Below, one piece after another: positions 41,647-50,979 of a stretch of DNA of 64,000 bases. A program made the position numbers and the translations under genes. The notes under the pieces are model-generated. The model saw nothing but the letters and a program-made list of their open reading frames with translations, did not search any database and was not told where the DNA came from. Within the stretch, counting starts at the first letter, position 1. Each line of letters begins with the position of its first letter. The DNA is from Pseudomonadota bacterium (GTDB taxonomy: Bacteria; Pseudomonadota; Alphaproteobacteria; Rhizobiales; Rhizobiaceae), in assembly GCA_023451735.1 (NCBI GenBank), contig JAEXYH010000043.1:1-64000 (forward strand), written 5' to 3'.

Positions 41647-42270
41647 GTGCCTAACAGACGTATTGTCCTCGGGGATGATCATCCCGTGTTCCGGGGCGGT
41701 CTCTCGCAACTCATACGCCAGATCTTTCCAGACGCAGATATCGTAGAGGCGGGAACCTTGGACGAGGTTTTGGCGGAATCACGGCGCGGCGTGCCGCCAG
41801 TCCTGATCGTGATCGATCTTCTGTTCCCGGGTTTGAATATCGAACAATCCCTGACGGCTTTGCGGCAGGAGTTTCCGAAGTCCTCCATAGTCATTGTTTC
41901 CATGCTCAATGACCAGCGCACCATTCAGAGTGTTATGGATATGGGAATGGATGGTTTCATCAACAAAAGCGTGTCTGCAGACGATATAGTCTCCGCTATC
42001 GCTTCCGTATGCGATGGCGATGTGGTGGTGAAGGTCAGTTCGCAGGCCGATATTTTGATGGAAAGCGAGAAGCTGATTCTCACACAGCGTCAAAGTGATG
42101 TTCTAGGGCTGATCGTCGAAGGCAAGTCAAACAAGGAGATCGCCCTCATTCTCGGGATATCGCCCTTTACCGTCCGTATTCATGTATCCGCGCTTTTACG
42201 AGTATTGGATGTGAATACCCGAACCGGTGCTGTCGCCAAAGCTTACAGTAACGGCATCCTCATGTCCTGA
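41647..42270 (+). CDS. NarL/FixJ-family response regulator
   Basis: A 207-residue regulator with a receiver domain (acidic pair in LGDDHPVF at residues 10-11, phosphoacceptor Asp57 in VIDLLFPG, switch residue Ser in IVSMLND and Lys in FINKSVS). The LuxR helix-turn-helix is at about 143-205 (LTQRQSDVLGLIVEGKSNKEI, then GISPFTVRIHVSALL). A TTG frame start lies further up, but the GTG at 41647 has GGGGAG eight bases upstream. Its 3' end overlaps the convergent hybrid-kinase gene by 11 bases. The two are likely partners although transcribed toward each other. Confidence 0.92.
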   Translation: MPNRRIVLGDDHPVFRGGLSQLIRQIFPDADIVEAGTLDEVLAESRRGVPPVLIVIDLLFPGLNIEQSLTALRQEFPKSSIVIVSMLNDQRTIQSVMDMGMDGFINKSVSADDIVSAIASVCDGDVVVKVSSQADILMESEKLILTQRQSDVLGLIVEGKSNKEIALILGISPFTVRIHVSALLRVLDVNTRTGAVAKAYSNGILMS

Positions 42271-43948
42271 CGGCTATGTCGCTGGGATTTTCCTGCCGGT
42301 GGCGTACACGCAAGGACGCAAGGGTGGAGCGAAGCTCAGCCGGACGGACGGGTTTGCATAGGATAGGGATCGTATGCTCGCCCATGTCTTCGCGAATCCG
42401 GGTTTCATCATGGCCGGTCATGACGATCGCCGGTATCTTCCGACGGGCGGCCGCGCGTATCTGGCGAATACTGTCTGCACCGGTCGTACCGTATCCGAGG
42501 TCATAATCGGTGAGGATAACGTCGCATGAGACCGTCGTCAGCGGTGGCGATGTTTCTGCCTGGACCACACAGCCCCAACGTTGAAGCAGGGCGGCGGTGG
42601 CGTTTAGTACGTCGGCATTGTCCTCAATCAACAGGACGCGCAAACCTTCGAGCACTGAGCCCACACTCGTGCGATTGACGACGGGCACGCGAGAAGGTGG
42701 TTCGGTGATGGTCAGCCCACCGATGGTGACCGTCGTTCCGTGGTTTTCGCGGGACCGTATTTCCACAGTCAGGCCCATGAGATAGGCCATGCGTCGCACG
42801 ATCGACAGGCCGAGGCCGACACCCTCGATGTCCCGGTCTCCGCGCTCCCTAACCTGATAAAACTCGTCGAATACCTGACCAAGATGTTCGCTGCTGATAC
42901 CCTTGCCACGATCATGGATCTCAATATCAAGGGCGCCGCCCCGCCTGCGGCAGCCGATAAGAACCGGCTGGCCGGGGGCATATTTTAAGGCGTTGGTCAG
43001 AATATTCTGGAGCATCGTTGTCAGCATGGTCGGATCGGTAAAGACGTGCAGTGTGCAGTCGACCGATCGCAATTCGACGCCTGCCCATTCGGCGCTTTGC
43101 GAATTCTGCCGGAGGATGTTTTCGACAAGTTCGTGCATGGATGCGATCTCAGGTCGCAAGGCGACCTTTCCGCTGTCGAGCGTCGAAATATCCAGAAGCG
43201 AGCGGAAGAGTCCCGATACGCTTTGAAGCGATCGATCGATATTTTCCACCATTTGTCGCTGGTCGAGTAGAAGCCCGGAATCGCGGAGGCATGCGGTGAA
43301 AAGACTGATGGCATGGATTGGCTGGCGCAGATCGTGGCTGGCCTGTGCGAGGAAGCGCGATTTTGCAGCACTCGCCTCCATGGCAAGCCGATGAGACCGG
43401 TGGACCTCACTCAAAAGGCTGAAGAGGTAGGTGGGCACAAGAATGGTCGTCAGCGTCAGGGTTAGCACTAGCAGCAGGTTTTCCTGCCAATAGGTGTTGC
43501 TGGCGAGAGTGACTGCCAAAGACGCCATGGCGCAGATCGAAGCAACGAGAAGGTACCGCGAACCGTAACGCACGCCGTAACCTACGGTGACCCACAGCAG
43601 CACCGCGAAGACAGGCAACGTGTAAGCACCGCCTACACTCATGCCGAAAGCGATCCCGGAATAGTCATGCACGATGGATAGGGCGCGGCGCAATATCTTG
43701 ACGCCGGGCCTCCTCAGAACATCGACCAACAACAGAAGGGAGTAGGGCACATAGAAAAACGCCACCGCCAGAATGAAAAAGATGAATGAATTTTCGGGAT
43801 CATCGCGGGTCAAGACGACGATCGTCATGTAAATGAGGATGGTCGGCACCAGCACCATGCGAATGATGGCTTGGCCGCGTTCCGCATCATAGCCCGAAGT
43901 ACGTTTCTTCCTTGGCCAAGTCAGAGCATTTCCTAATATCGCGAGCAC
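42260..43948 (-). CDS. Hybrid sensor histidine kinase with C-terminal receiver domain
   Basis: A 562-residue RpfC-like kinase. About six membrane helices occupy residues 30-180 with little periplasmic material, so the signal is probably within the membrane or a diffusible hydrophobic molecule. His205 in AQASHDLRQPIHA is the phosphoacceptor; ATPase blocks are N (NILTNALKYAPG), G1 (IHDRGKGIS), F (FDEFYQ) and G2 (GVGLGLSIV). A receiver domain follows with acidic IEDNAD and Asp481 in ILTDYDLG. It lacks an Hpt domain, so phosphotransfer to the convergent NarL-type regulator may be direct. The gene is tail to tail with that regulator and head to tail with the autotransporter transcription unit. Confidence 0.92.
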   Translation of the reverse strand: MLAILGNALTWPRKKRTSGYDAERGQAIIRMVLVPTILIYMTIVVLTRDDPENSFIFFILAVAFFYVPYSLLLLVDVLRRPGVKILRRALSIVHDYSGIAFGMSVGGAYTLPVFAVLLWVTVGYGVRYGSRYLLVASICAMASLAVTLASNTYWQENLLLVLTLTLTTILVPTYLFSLLSEVHRSHRLAMEASAAKSRFLAQASHDLRQPIHAISLFTACLRDSGLLLDQRQMVENIDRSLQSVSGLFRSLLDISTLDSGKVALRPEIASMHELVENILRQNSQSAEWAGVELRSVDCTLHVFTDPTMLTTMLQNILTNALKYAPGQPVLIGCRRRGGALDIEIHDRGKGISSEHLGQVFDEFYQVRERGDRDIEGVGLGLSIVRRMAYLMGLTVEIRSRENHGTTVTIGGLTITEPPSRVPVVNRTSVGSVLEGLRVLLIEDNADVLNATAALLQRWGCVVQAETSPPLTTVSCDVILTDYDLGYGTTGADSIRQIRAAARRKIPAIVMTGHDETRIREDMGEHTIPILCKPVRPAELRSTLASLRVRHRQENPSDIAVRT

Positions 43949-44036
43949 TCAAAACCCCCTGAATCAATTTCATCGAACATGACCATGGTCGGCGCGGCTT
44001 GTGTACGCGTCTTTCGTTTCTAACGGAAAGCACAAA

Positions 44037-44067
44037 TGTCTATGGCGGCTGAGAGCCGCCATAGACA
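44037..44067 (-). terminator. Rho-independent terminator after the autotransporter gene
   Basis: A perfect 14-bp stem (TGTCTATGGCGGCT / AGCCGCCATAGACA) with a 3-base loop starts 21 bases after the stop codon. On the minus strand it is followed by TTTGTGCTTT, a broken T-tract. The stem strength makes it a convincing terminator and insulates the hybrid-kinase gene. Confidence 0.85.
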
Positions 44068-44088
44068 AGATCAGATGCATGATGCGTG

Positions 44089-47000
44089 TTAGAAACGAAC
44101 GTTCAGCTTGGCATCCACTGCGTTGGCCGTACCGTCTCCGCCGAATTCGCCATTGTAATTGATTCCCAGCGTGGTGTTCTCGGAGAGGTCCATGGCGAGG
44201 CCAATTTGCAGCAGGAAGGCATCCTGTGAGATTGAAGAGCCCCGAATGGTGTAGCTGTCGCTGCCGGCAAAGGCCAGGCGCGAAGCCGGGTCGGTATCGC
44301 CATAAGCATGCCGCCAGCCGATCGTTCCGCTCGCCACAGCGGGCATGGCGCCGAGCATGAAGTCGGACGAACCTCTCAGGCCGAGTGTGGTGAAGGTCGT
44401 ATTGGTCGTGTCGCTGCCCATCGTCAACGCAGCCGACCCGCCGGCTTCGGAAAAGCCATCGCTGTGCAAACTGACATGCGCGAGGTTTACGAAGGGTTCG
44501 AGCGCTGCATTGGTAAGGTCGATCTTGTAGCCAAGCTCACCGTAGGCCTGGAATAACCCGGCATCGTAATCTGAGGTGAGGGTTTGAGAAACACCCGGGA
44601 AATTGACAGAGCGTGTGCTCGACAGTTCGTGCAGCGTGTAAGAAACGGCGGAGCGGAAGGCCAGAGCGCCCCACTCAGTTCCACCGTAAAGGCCGAGATG
44701 GTAGTTGTCGCTGTCTGTGGAGGACGTGCGGTCGTTTACCTTGATGCTTGAACGGCTGTATCCGGCAAACAGACCGAGACGTGTGTCCTCACCAATCAGC
44801 CTGTCGATGCCAATGATAATGCCGCCGGTTGAAACATCGGTTCCGGCAACACCACTCTGGCCGTTGATGTTACTCCAGGAGCCAAAGGCTTGGCTCCAGG
44901 CCGACCATGCGGGCTCGTGCGGCCCCTTGAGGATGGCGGCGGTTGGGTCATCCTTGGCCCAGCGCCCGTTGTCCCAATAGTTGAGAACCGGCACTGGCTG
45001 GGCAGCAACACCGCCCGACGCGGATCTCATACGTCCGTTAAGGACATCTCGGGTCATACCGCTGCCGGTGATCAGGCCCGATTTCGCCGAGGCATGTGCT
45101 TCGCCTGACAACTGGTTGAATGCCGCGCGCGCCTCGTCGGCACTCAGCAACAGCAACCTGTTATAGAGTGCCAGCGATTCACCGCTCTGTTGCAGGGTGT
45201 TCAAGGAGCGTGCAACGGCTACCTGATTTGAGCTGTCGGCGACGCTGTCAAACAGTCCGGTTTCTGGGTTGCCCGGAGTGCCCGGATTTGTTGGCGGCGT
45301 TACCGGCGGTTCCGGCGTAACCGGTGGCTCGGGTGTAACCGGTGGCTCGGGTGTAACCGGTGGCTCGGGGTCGACTGGGGGCTGGGTCCCGCCATTTTTG
45401 ACGGCGATTTTCAGATCGATTGCCTTTTCCTGTTGGTCCAACTCGACATCAAGAAATGCTGATTTGGAGATGGCATCCTGGAAGGTGCCGGTGATCCCGC
45501 CAGCCGATGTCAGGATTGTATAGGACTGCCCAGTCTGATAGCTCGTGGCCTCGTCGAGTGCAGTGACTTGAACGGACGTATTCTCGCCGATCGTAGTCGT
45601 GCCAAGTCCGTCGACGAGTTTTGGTTTCCCGTCATTGTCGAAGCCGGTATATTGCTTCACGGTCTCGACAGAGATCGTGTCACTCTGGCCATTTCCGGCC
45701 ACGTCCACAGCGTAGATCGAACCGTTTTGGAACGCTAATGCGCCGCGGACAGTAATCTTACCGAGAGGATTGTCTGTGTCGCCGGGCGAAATCGTTGCGC
45801 CGCTGTCAACAGTCGTTGAGCCTACAGTGCCGGATCCGGCGAGCGTTCCGTAGGCGCCTGTCGTCTGACGTTCAGCGTTTCGGGTGTCGCCCCAGATGTC
45901 GACACGGCTATTGTAGATTTCGCTGCCAAGAAAATTAGTGACAACCTGGCCCGTCTCGCCACCGATGGTCAGCGTACCATCCTTAACCCGGAAGGTGGTT
46001 GCTTCGGGACTTGTGTCGCTGCTGCCCTTGATGGCTGTGCCGAGATCACCCTTGAGCGTGAGCTTGCTGCCACCATCGACAATAACGCCGCCCTCATAGG
46101 AATCGTAGGCGGCAAAACCGGTCAGATCACCGCTCAGAACGGTTTCCCCGGCAAGGCTGACAATGGAGCCGTCGCCTGTCAGCTTGTTGGAGAACAGATA
46201 AGCCGAGTTGGTATGGTTGAACACCAACCGGCCGGTGCCAGTCGAGTTGAAGTTGATCATCGTCTTCGGATCGATACCACCGGCAGCCGCCGTGGTTACG
46301 GCTTCCGGCACTCCGCTCAGGCCATCGGTATTCACTTGGCCGCCGACGACCAGATAGCCGTCCTTGCCGACATTGATGGCGTTGCCGCCGTCGACATTCG
46401 CGCCGTTTGCGACAACCAGATGGCTGTTGCCTTCGATGAGCACACCACCGCTGGCCGTCAGTGATGACTTATCGCCACTCACCAGCAGTTCGGCGTCGTC
46501 ATTGAGGGCAAGCGTATTCGTCCGCAATATTCCGCCGTCTTCGACGCTCAACAATCCTTCGAGGTCGAAGTGACCGGTATTGATCCAGTTCGAGCCGTCG
46601 CCCTTGATCAGGATCTTGGTTTGGCCGTCCGTTGGCGCGTGTTTGCCGATCGAGGTCGTTTTCGTGAGAATGGAGCCGCTCTTCTCAATAGTAATGGTGC
46701 TTGGATTGGCCGCCCATGCCAGTGCACCGAGGGCATCTGCCGACAGGACAGACCCTGGACCGGTAACCAGCAGCTTCCCGCTCGATTGCTGACCATCAGC
46801 CATCAGGACCGTTTTGGCGTCGACCTTGCCGCCGTTTTCGACGATCAGGGTGCCGTCACCGCCGTAGACACAGGTTGCGGCGTAGCCATCGCATCCCCCG
46901 CCGATCGTCAATGAGTCTCCAGGAATCATTTCACTGCGGACGACGTTGAGTTCAGAACCAATCCCGGAAACGGTGACCGTCGCCTGCGAGCCGCCGAGGC

Positions 47001-47283
47001 CCGCAATAATTGCCCGACGCCCGACGAAAACCTTCGCGCCGTCCTTGATGGATGCAGTGACACCCGTATTGTTGAGACCAATAATCCAGTCATCGGCAAA
47101 GCTCTCGCTGATGCTCCAGGTGACATTGCCATCGTCATGAATGTAATCTCTTGCATCCTGAGCGGTCGCGTGCGGCGCGAAGGAAACAATGGCGGCGGAC
47201 AGCGATATGACCGCCGTCAAGGCGGTGGAACTTGTCAGGGCGACGTGATGGCCCGCTGATTTCAATCTCTTATTCAAATGCAT
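44089..47283 (-). CDS. Type V autotransporter with proline-rich linker
   Basis: A large secreted or surface-displayed protein (1064 residues from the ATG at 47283). It has an extended basic N-terminus and hydrophobic signal ending SFAPHATAQ. The passenger is a long repetitive beta helix with many G-x-L-x-V-x-GG turns, and includes the autotransporter-strand repeats VDSGATISPGD and KDGTLTIGGE. A PEPPVT linker (four tandem copies) follows, then a C-terminal 12-strand barrel of about 280 residues (from WSAWSQAFGSWS) ending in a terminal Phe (KLNVRF). No protease or lipase triad was recognised, so adhesin or matrix function is more likely. Two in-frame upstream ATGs exist; the internal ATG is preceded by GAGGGA but very closely, so the exact start is uncertain. 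A strong terminator follows. Confidence 0.9.
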   Translation of the reverse strand: MHLNKRLKSAGHHVALTSSTALTAVISLSAAIVSFAPHATAQDARDYIHDDGNVTWSISESFADDWIIGLNNTGVTASIKDGAKVFVGRRAIIAGLGGSQATVTVSGIGSELNVVRSEMIPGDSLTIGGGCDGYAATCVYGGDGTLIVENGGKVDAKTVLMADGQQSSGKLLVTGPGSVLSADALGALAWAANPSTITIEKSGSILTKTTSIGKHAPTDGQTKILIKGDGSNWINTGHFDLEGLLSVEDGGILRTNTLALNDDAELLVSGDKSSLTASGGVLIEGNSHLVVANGANVDGGNAINVGKDGYLVVGGQVNTDGLSGVPEAVTTAAAGGIDPKTMINFNSTGTGRLVFNHTNSAYLFSNKLTGDGSIVSLAGETVLSGDLTGFAAYDSYEGGVIVDGGSKLTLKGDLGTAIKGSSDTSPEATTFRVKDGTLTIGGETGQVVTNFLGSEIYNSRVDIWGDTRNAERQTTGAYGTLAGSGTVGSTTVDSGATISPGDTDNPLGKITVRGALAFQNGSIYAVDVAGNGQSDTISVETVKQYTGFDNDGKPKLVDGLGTTTIGENTSVQVTALDEATSYQTGQSYTILTSAGGITGTFQDAISKSAFLDVELDQQEKAIDLKIAVKNGGTQPPVDPEPPVTPEPPVTPEPPVTPEPPVTPPTNPGTPGNPETGLFDSVADSSNQVAVARSLNTLQQSGESLALYNRLLLLSADEARAAFNQLSGEAHASAKSGLITGSGMTRDVLNGRMRSASGGVAAQPVPVLNYWDNGRWAKDDPTAAILKGPHEPAWSAWSQAFGSWSNINGQSGVAGTDVSTGGIIIGIDRLIGEDTRLGLFAGYSRSSIKVNDRTSSTDSDNYHLGLYGGTEWGALAFRSAVSYTLHELSSTRSVNFPGVSQTLTSDYDAGLFQAYGELGYKIDLTNAALEPFVNLAHVSLHSDGFSEAGGSAALTMGSDTTNTTFTTLGLRGSSDFMLGAMPAVASGTIGWRHAYGDTDPASRLAFAGSDSYTIRGSSISQDAFLLQIGLAMDLSENTTLGINYNGEFGGDGTANAVDAKLNVRF
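45305..45376 (-). repeat. Four tandem 18-bp repeats encoding PEPPVT in the autotransporter linker
   Basis: The central two units are identical (GGTGGCTCGGGTGTAACC on the plus strand) and the outer two differ at a few positions. Each unit is six codons, so slippage would keep frame and change linker length between strains. The proline-rich stretch joins passenger and barrel. Confidence 0.85.
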
Positions 47284-47509
47284 TCCCTCAAGTGTCATTG
47301 CGGCCAGCCGGCAGATCACGCCAGCGTTCCAGAAAACGACGAGGTATTGCATTGAGCACATCCGCCCAGATCAGACCACTAGTACGGGTGTACTACTGGA
47401 GGTTGTTGGGTGCATGCGAAATGCGGAACAAATTCCTTGCGTGAATGGCTGCCCCTGCGGCTTCGCAAGTCGATCAACTTGGCGACCTGTGTTGAAATGA
47501 ATCCTCAAG

Positions 47510-47988
47510 GGATCATTTTTTCGACTGAGAACTTGGCCACGCTATCGGAATGGAGGTGCCGGAGCGTGAACTCGTTTGACAATCACAGTTTGAAGGCATT
47601 TAGGAGGAATTCGAGACACTGTCGGATGGGAAAAGCCTGCTGGTAAGGCGGTTCGATCGTGGCGCCGACGGTGCGCGGATCCATACCGAGGATTTCGCTC
47701 AGGTGTCTGGTATCTATCCTTCCCTCAATGTGAAGGCGCAGTTTACCATGACATTGCTACGGTACTTGGCATTGCTGTCTCAACAGCGACTTCACTTGAG
47801 TTCGTGCGCCGGCTGGCATTCGCTGTGACTACCAGCAACGGCAACATGCATCTCAAAAACTGGTCGCTAATCCACAGAAGTGAGGGGACAAACCGGCTAT
47901 TGCCCCGGGTTACGATGTTCTTTCAACAATTTCCTACATTCCAGCTGACGCACGCTGTCGCTTATCGGCGAACGTCATTCACGGATGA
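47510..47988 (+). pseudogene. Decayed hipA-family serine/threonine kinase toxin gene
   Basis: Fragments of a HipA protein are readable in three frames on the plus strand. From 47547 the frame gives GMEVPERELV; from 47619, same frame, LSDGKSLLVRRFDRGADG then ARIHTEDFAQVSGIYPS. From 47744, shifted frame, it reads YHDIATVLGIAVSTATSLEF, then VRRLAFAVTTSNGNMHLKNW and SLIHR; from 47893, third frame, APGYDVLSTISYIPADARCRLS. These correspond in order to the HipA core: the VKRFDR and HxEDFAQ blocks, the catalytic GNxxxHLKNWS block, and the PAYDxxST block. In-frame stops at 47577 and 47598 and two frameshifts make it non-functional. No hipB is adjacent. The rest of the interval 47284-48350 has no intact gene; a plus-strand in-frame stretch ending at 48310 (with KLGRGADIAAGLS) is unassigned. 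Confidence 0.75.
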
Positions 47989-48350
47989 CACCTATGCTTC
48001 GCGCGTTCGGTGAATAGCAGAAGTATCTGGCCATGAATTTTCAATTACGTGGGCCGCTCACACGCAATTTATGAAATAGATGCAACGCGGATAGACGGTT
48101 CTGATCCCTTCAGGAGCCCGTGAGAACAGTCCTCGCCGAATTGCCGATCATGTAACCGATGAGAAAACAACGGCAAGTCTGCCGGTCGCAGCTGGAATGC
48201 CAGAGCTTCAGGTATGGGCTCCTGTTGTAGGGACAGGGGTCAAACTTGGTCGAGGGGCTGACATTGCCGCTGGACTGTCTGCAGAAGCTGGCCTATCGCC
48301 AAATCGTTGATCGCCATGGCCTCAATTGCCTTTTGGTCAATCCTGATGCT

Positions 48351-49937
48351 TCAGGTGCCCAGCGCCATGCCATCCTTACGGCTGTCAGAGCCACCTTCCA
48401 GCACACCGTTGCCGATGCGGATCGCCTGGCTGCCGCCGATCGGACTGGTGGCGATTTTAAGTACGTGCCCGCGCGCTTCGAGTTCAGCCCGAACCTCCGG
48501 AGTGACCGTTGGCTCGACTTCCAAAAGACCGCCGAAGCCGAAGCTGCGCGGCACGTCCATTGCCTCCTGCAGGCCAAGGCTGAAGTCGATGACGCCGGAG
48601 AGGAAGGCGGCGTGGCCGGCCGCCTGATAGTGCCCGCCCATGACGCCGAAGGGCATCAGCGTTTTGCCCCCTTTTGTCACCATCCCCGGAATGATCGTGT
48701 GCATGGGGCGCTTGTTCGGGCCGATCGCATTCGGATGACCCTCGATCAGGCGGAAGGAGGCACCGCGGCTGTGGAAAAGCACACCGGTCGCAGGATCGAG
48801 CCGGGTCGAACCGAAGGCATGGAAGATCGAGTTGATGAAGGAGATCGCATTGCCCTGCGCATCGACAACGCAGAGATAGATCGTGTCCTTATGTTCCGGT
48901 TCATCCCATAGAACCGGCGGCAGCGCTTGTTTCATGTCGATGCGCGCGCGCAGCGTGGCGATAACTTCGTCGGAGAGCAGCTTTTCGGCAACGCCCGGGC
49001 AATGGTCGGGATCTGCGATCAGCGCATCACGGTGATGATAGGCGATCTTGGTCGCTTCGGCATGGAGATGAATACGGTCTGCATCACCCATCGATGCGAT
49101 GTCGAAACCCTCAATGATCTTGAGAATGAGGAGTGCGGCGAGGCCCTGGCCATTCGGCGGGCATTCGTGCACATCGTAGCCGCGATAATTGGCGCTGACC
49201 GGTTCCACCCATTGCGCAGCGTCCTTGCCGGCGGCAAAGTCTTCCGGGGTGTGCAGGCCGCCGAGGGAATTCAGATGGGCGACCATCTTCCCGGCCGTTT
49301 CACCTTCATAGAAGCTGGCAGCGCCCTTGGCGGCGATTTCTTCCAGACGATCCGCCAGCAGTGGTTGCCTAATGATCTCGCCTGCGACCGGAGCCCTGCC
49401 GTTTGGCAGGAAGACGGAGGCGGCGTGCGTGTCGCCTGCGATACTGTTTTCGTGATTGGCCCAGTCCATGGCAACACGCGGCGTGACGACGAAGCCGTTG
49501 CGGGCATAACCGATCGCCCGCATGAACAGGCGTTCGAGCGGCAGGGAGCCGTGGTCCGCGTGGAGACGGGACCAGGCGGAGATGGCGCCGGGAACGGTGA
49601 TTGCATGCGGGCTGGTCTGCGGAATTTCGCCGGAAAGACCGAGGCCCGTGAGTTTGGCCACACTTGCTGCGGCCGGTGCACGGCCGGAGCCGTTCAGCGC
49701 CTTCACCTTCTCGCCCGCGGGTGCATAAAGCGCAAAACAATCGCCACCGATGCCGGTCATCAACGGATCGACCACGCACTGGACCGAAACTGCGGCGATT
49801 GCCGCATCCACGGCATTGCCGCCATCCTGTAGGATTTCCAGCCCGGCTGCCGTCGACAGCGGGTGGGAGGTGGCGATCATGGCTTCGGTGGAAAGCGTCG
49901 ACGGGCGTCGGGCCGAAAAGAAATCAAAATGTGACAT
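48351..49937 (-). CDS. Gamma-glutamyltransferase family protein (cytoplasmic type)
   Basis: A 528-residue Ntn-hydrolase that self-cleaves to expose a catalytic threonine and removes or transfers gamma-glutamyl groups from glutathione and gamma-glutamyl amides. The nucleophile is Thr352 in HKDTIYLCVVDAQGNAISFINS. The large subunit starts ATSHPLSTAAGLEILQDGGNAVDAA, and the small subunit has RPMHTIIPG and GVMGGHYQAAGHA. No signal peptide is present, so unlike E. coli Ggt it should act in the cytoplasm, as in YwrD-type proteins, on imported substrate. It is the last gene of an eleven-gene run and overlaps the ATPase gene by 14 bases, which links it to the preceding importer. Confidence 0.9.
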   Translation of the reverse strand: MSHFDFFSARRPSTLSTEAMIATSHPLSTAAGLEILQDGGNAVDAAIAAVSVQCVVDPLMTGIGGDCFALYAPAGEKVKALNGSGRAPAAASVAKLTGLGLSGEIPQTSPHAITVPGAISAWSRLHADHGSLPLERLFMRAIGYARNGFVVTPRVAMDWANHENSIAGDTHAASVFLPNGRAPVAGEIIRQPLLADRLEEIAAKGAASFYEGETAGKMVAHLNSLGGLHTPEDFAAGKDAAQWVEPVSANYRGYDVHECPPNGQGLAALLILKIIEGFDIASMGDADRIHLHAEATKIAYHHRDALIADPDHCPGVAEKLLSDEVIATLRARIDMKQALPPVLWDEPEHKDTIYLCVVDAQGNAISFINSIFHAFGSTRLDPATGVLFHSRGASFRLIEGHPNAIGPNKRPMHTIIPGMVTKGGKTLMPFGVMGGHYQAAGHAAFLSGVIDFSLGLQEAMDVPRSFGFGGLLEVEPTVTPEVRAELEARGHVLKIATSPIGGSQAIRIGNGVLEGGSDSRKDGMALGT

Positions 49938-50979
49938 GCCGTTCCTTGGTGCCTTCAGGCGATATGTTTGACATTGCGTATGGGTGGTAACAGGCGACGG
50001 CCCGGTCTTGTGCCTGCCGGGTCAGGGCTGGATCATTGGCCAGACAGTCGGATTGTGCAACCGCGCAGCGGCCGGAGAAACGGCAACCGGGCGGAAGATC
50101 GAGTGGGCTAGGGATTTCCCCCGGCAGGGGATCGGAGATCGGCTCGAAAAATTCCGGCGCAGAGTGGCGCAGCGCCTTCGAATAGGGATGCGCCGGATTG
50201 TCGAGGACGGCCTGTGTCGGCCCGGTCTCGACGATGCGGCCGAGATACATGATGGCGATTTCCTCGCAGAGATAGCTCGCCACGCCGAGATCGTGGGTGA
50301 TGAAAATCAGCGTCAGGCCCATCTCCTTCTGCAGCTTGCGCAGCAGATTGAGAAGCTGTGCCTGCGTCGAGACATCAAGGCCGGACACGGCTTCGTCGGC
50401 GACCAGAACGGTCGGGCTGGAGGCGAGAGCGCGGGCAATCGCCACACGGCGGATCTGGCCGCCGGACAGGGCGGCGGGATAGCGCGCCGAGACGTCGGCG
50501 GCGAGACCGACGCGGGCGAGAAGCGATTTCGTGCGGTCCGGGATTTCGGCATCCGGGCAGATACCGAAATGGCGTAGCGGCTCGGCGATCAGCTGGCCGA
50601 CGGTCATGCGCGGATTGAGCGAGCCGCGGGCATCCTGATAGACCATCGCCACGTCGCGGGCGAAGTCCGGCCCTGCTTCGCGCATCTGGTTGACCGAACG
50701 GCCTCGATAGAGCGCCAGCCCCTGTGTCGGTTCGGTGAGGCCGAGAAGGACGCGCAGGAGCGTCGACTTGCCCGATCCGCTCTCACCGACCAGTGCCATG
50801 CTGGCGCCCTGATCGATGCGCAGGCGCACGCCGTCGAGAGCCGCGAGCTTGCGCTTGCTGCGTTTGAGAAAGCCTTTGGACTTGGTGACCTCGTAGACCT
50901 TCTCGACATCGAGGAGTTCGAAGAGCGCCTTGCTCTCGGTGGCGGATTTTTCCTTTACCGGATCGACCATGGCATTCAT
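49924..50979 (-). CDS. Dipeptide-type ABC ATPase, DppF class
   Basis: A 351-residue ATPase with Walker A GESGSGKST (near residue 66), signature LSGGQIRRVAIARAL, Walker B VLVADEAVSGLD and a C-terminal oligopeptide-transporter extension with PHCxFxxRC-like pattern (PGCRFSGRCAVAQSDC) that carries cysteines. The Walker B is followed by Ala in place of the usual Pro (DEAVSGLD), a known OppF variant. It overlaps the DppD gene by 4 bases and the gamma-glutamyltransferase gene by 14. It belongs to the third peptide-class importer of the window. Confidence 0.92.
   Translation of the reverse strand: MNAMVDPVKEKSATESKALFELLDVEKVYEVTKSKGFLKRSKRKLAALDGVRLRIDQGASMALVGESGSGKSTLLRVLLGLTEPTQGLALYRGRSVNQMREAGPDFARDVAMVYQDARGSLNPRMTVGQLIAEPLRHFGICPDAEIPDRTKSLLARVGLAADVSARYPAALSGGQIRRVAIARALASSPTVLVADEAVSGLDVSTQAQLLNLLRKLQKEMGLTLIFITHDLGVASYLCEEIAIMYLGRIVETGPTQAVLDNPAHPYSKALRHSAPEFFEPISDPLPGEIPSPLDLPPGCRFSGRCAVAQSDCLANDPALTRQAQDRAVACYHPYAMSNISPEGTKERHVTF

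Noticed and set aside
45305..45376. CRISPR-like array suggested by regular repeats
   Set aside because: Units are contiguous, 18 bp, without spacers, and encode an in-frame PEPPVT linker of the autotransporter.
48246..48911. Plus-strand open frame overlapping the gamma-glutamyltransferase gene
   Set aside because: Mostly antisense to the enzyme, with no ribosome site or recognisable domain.
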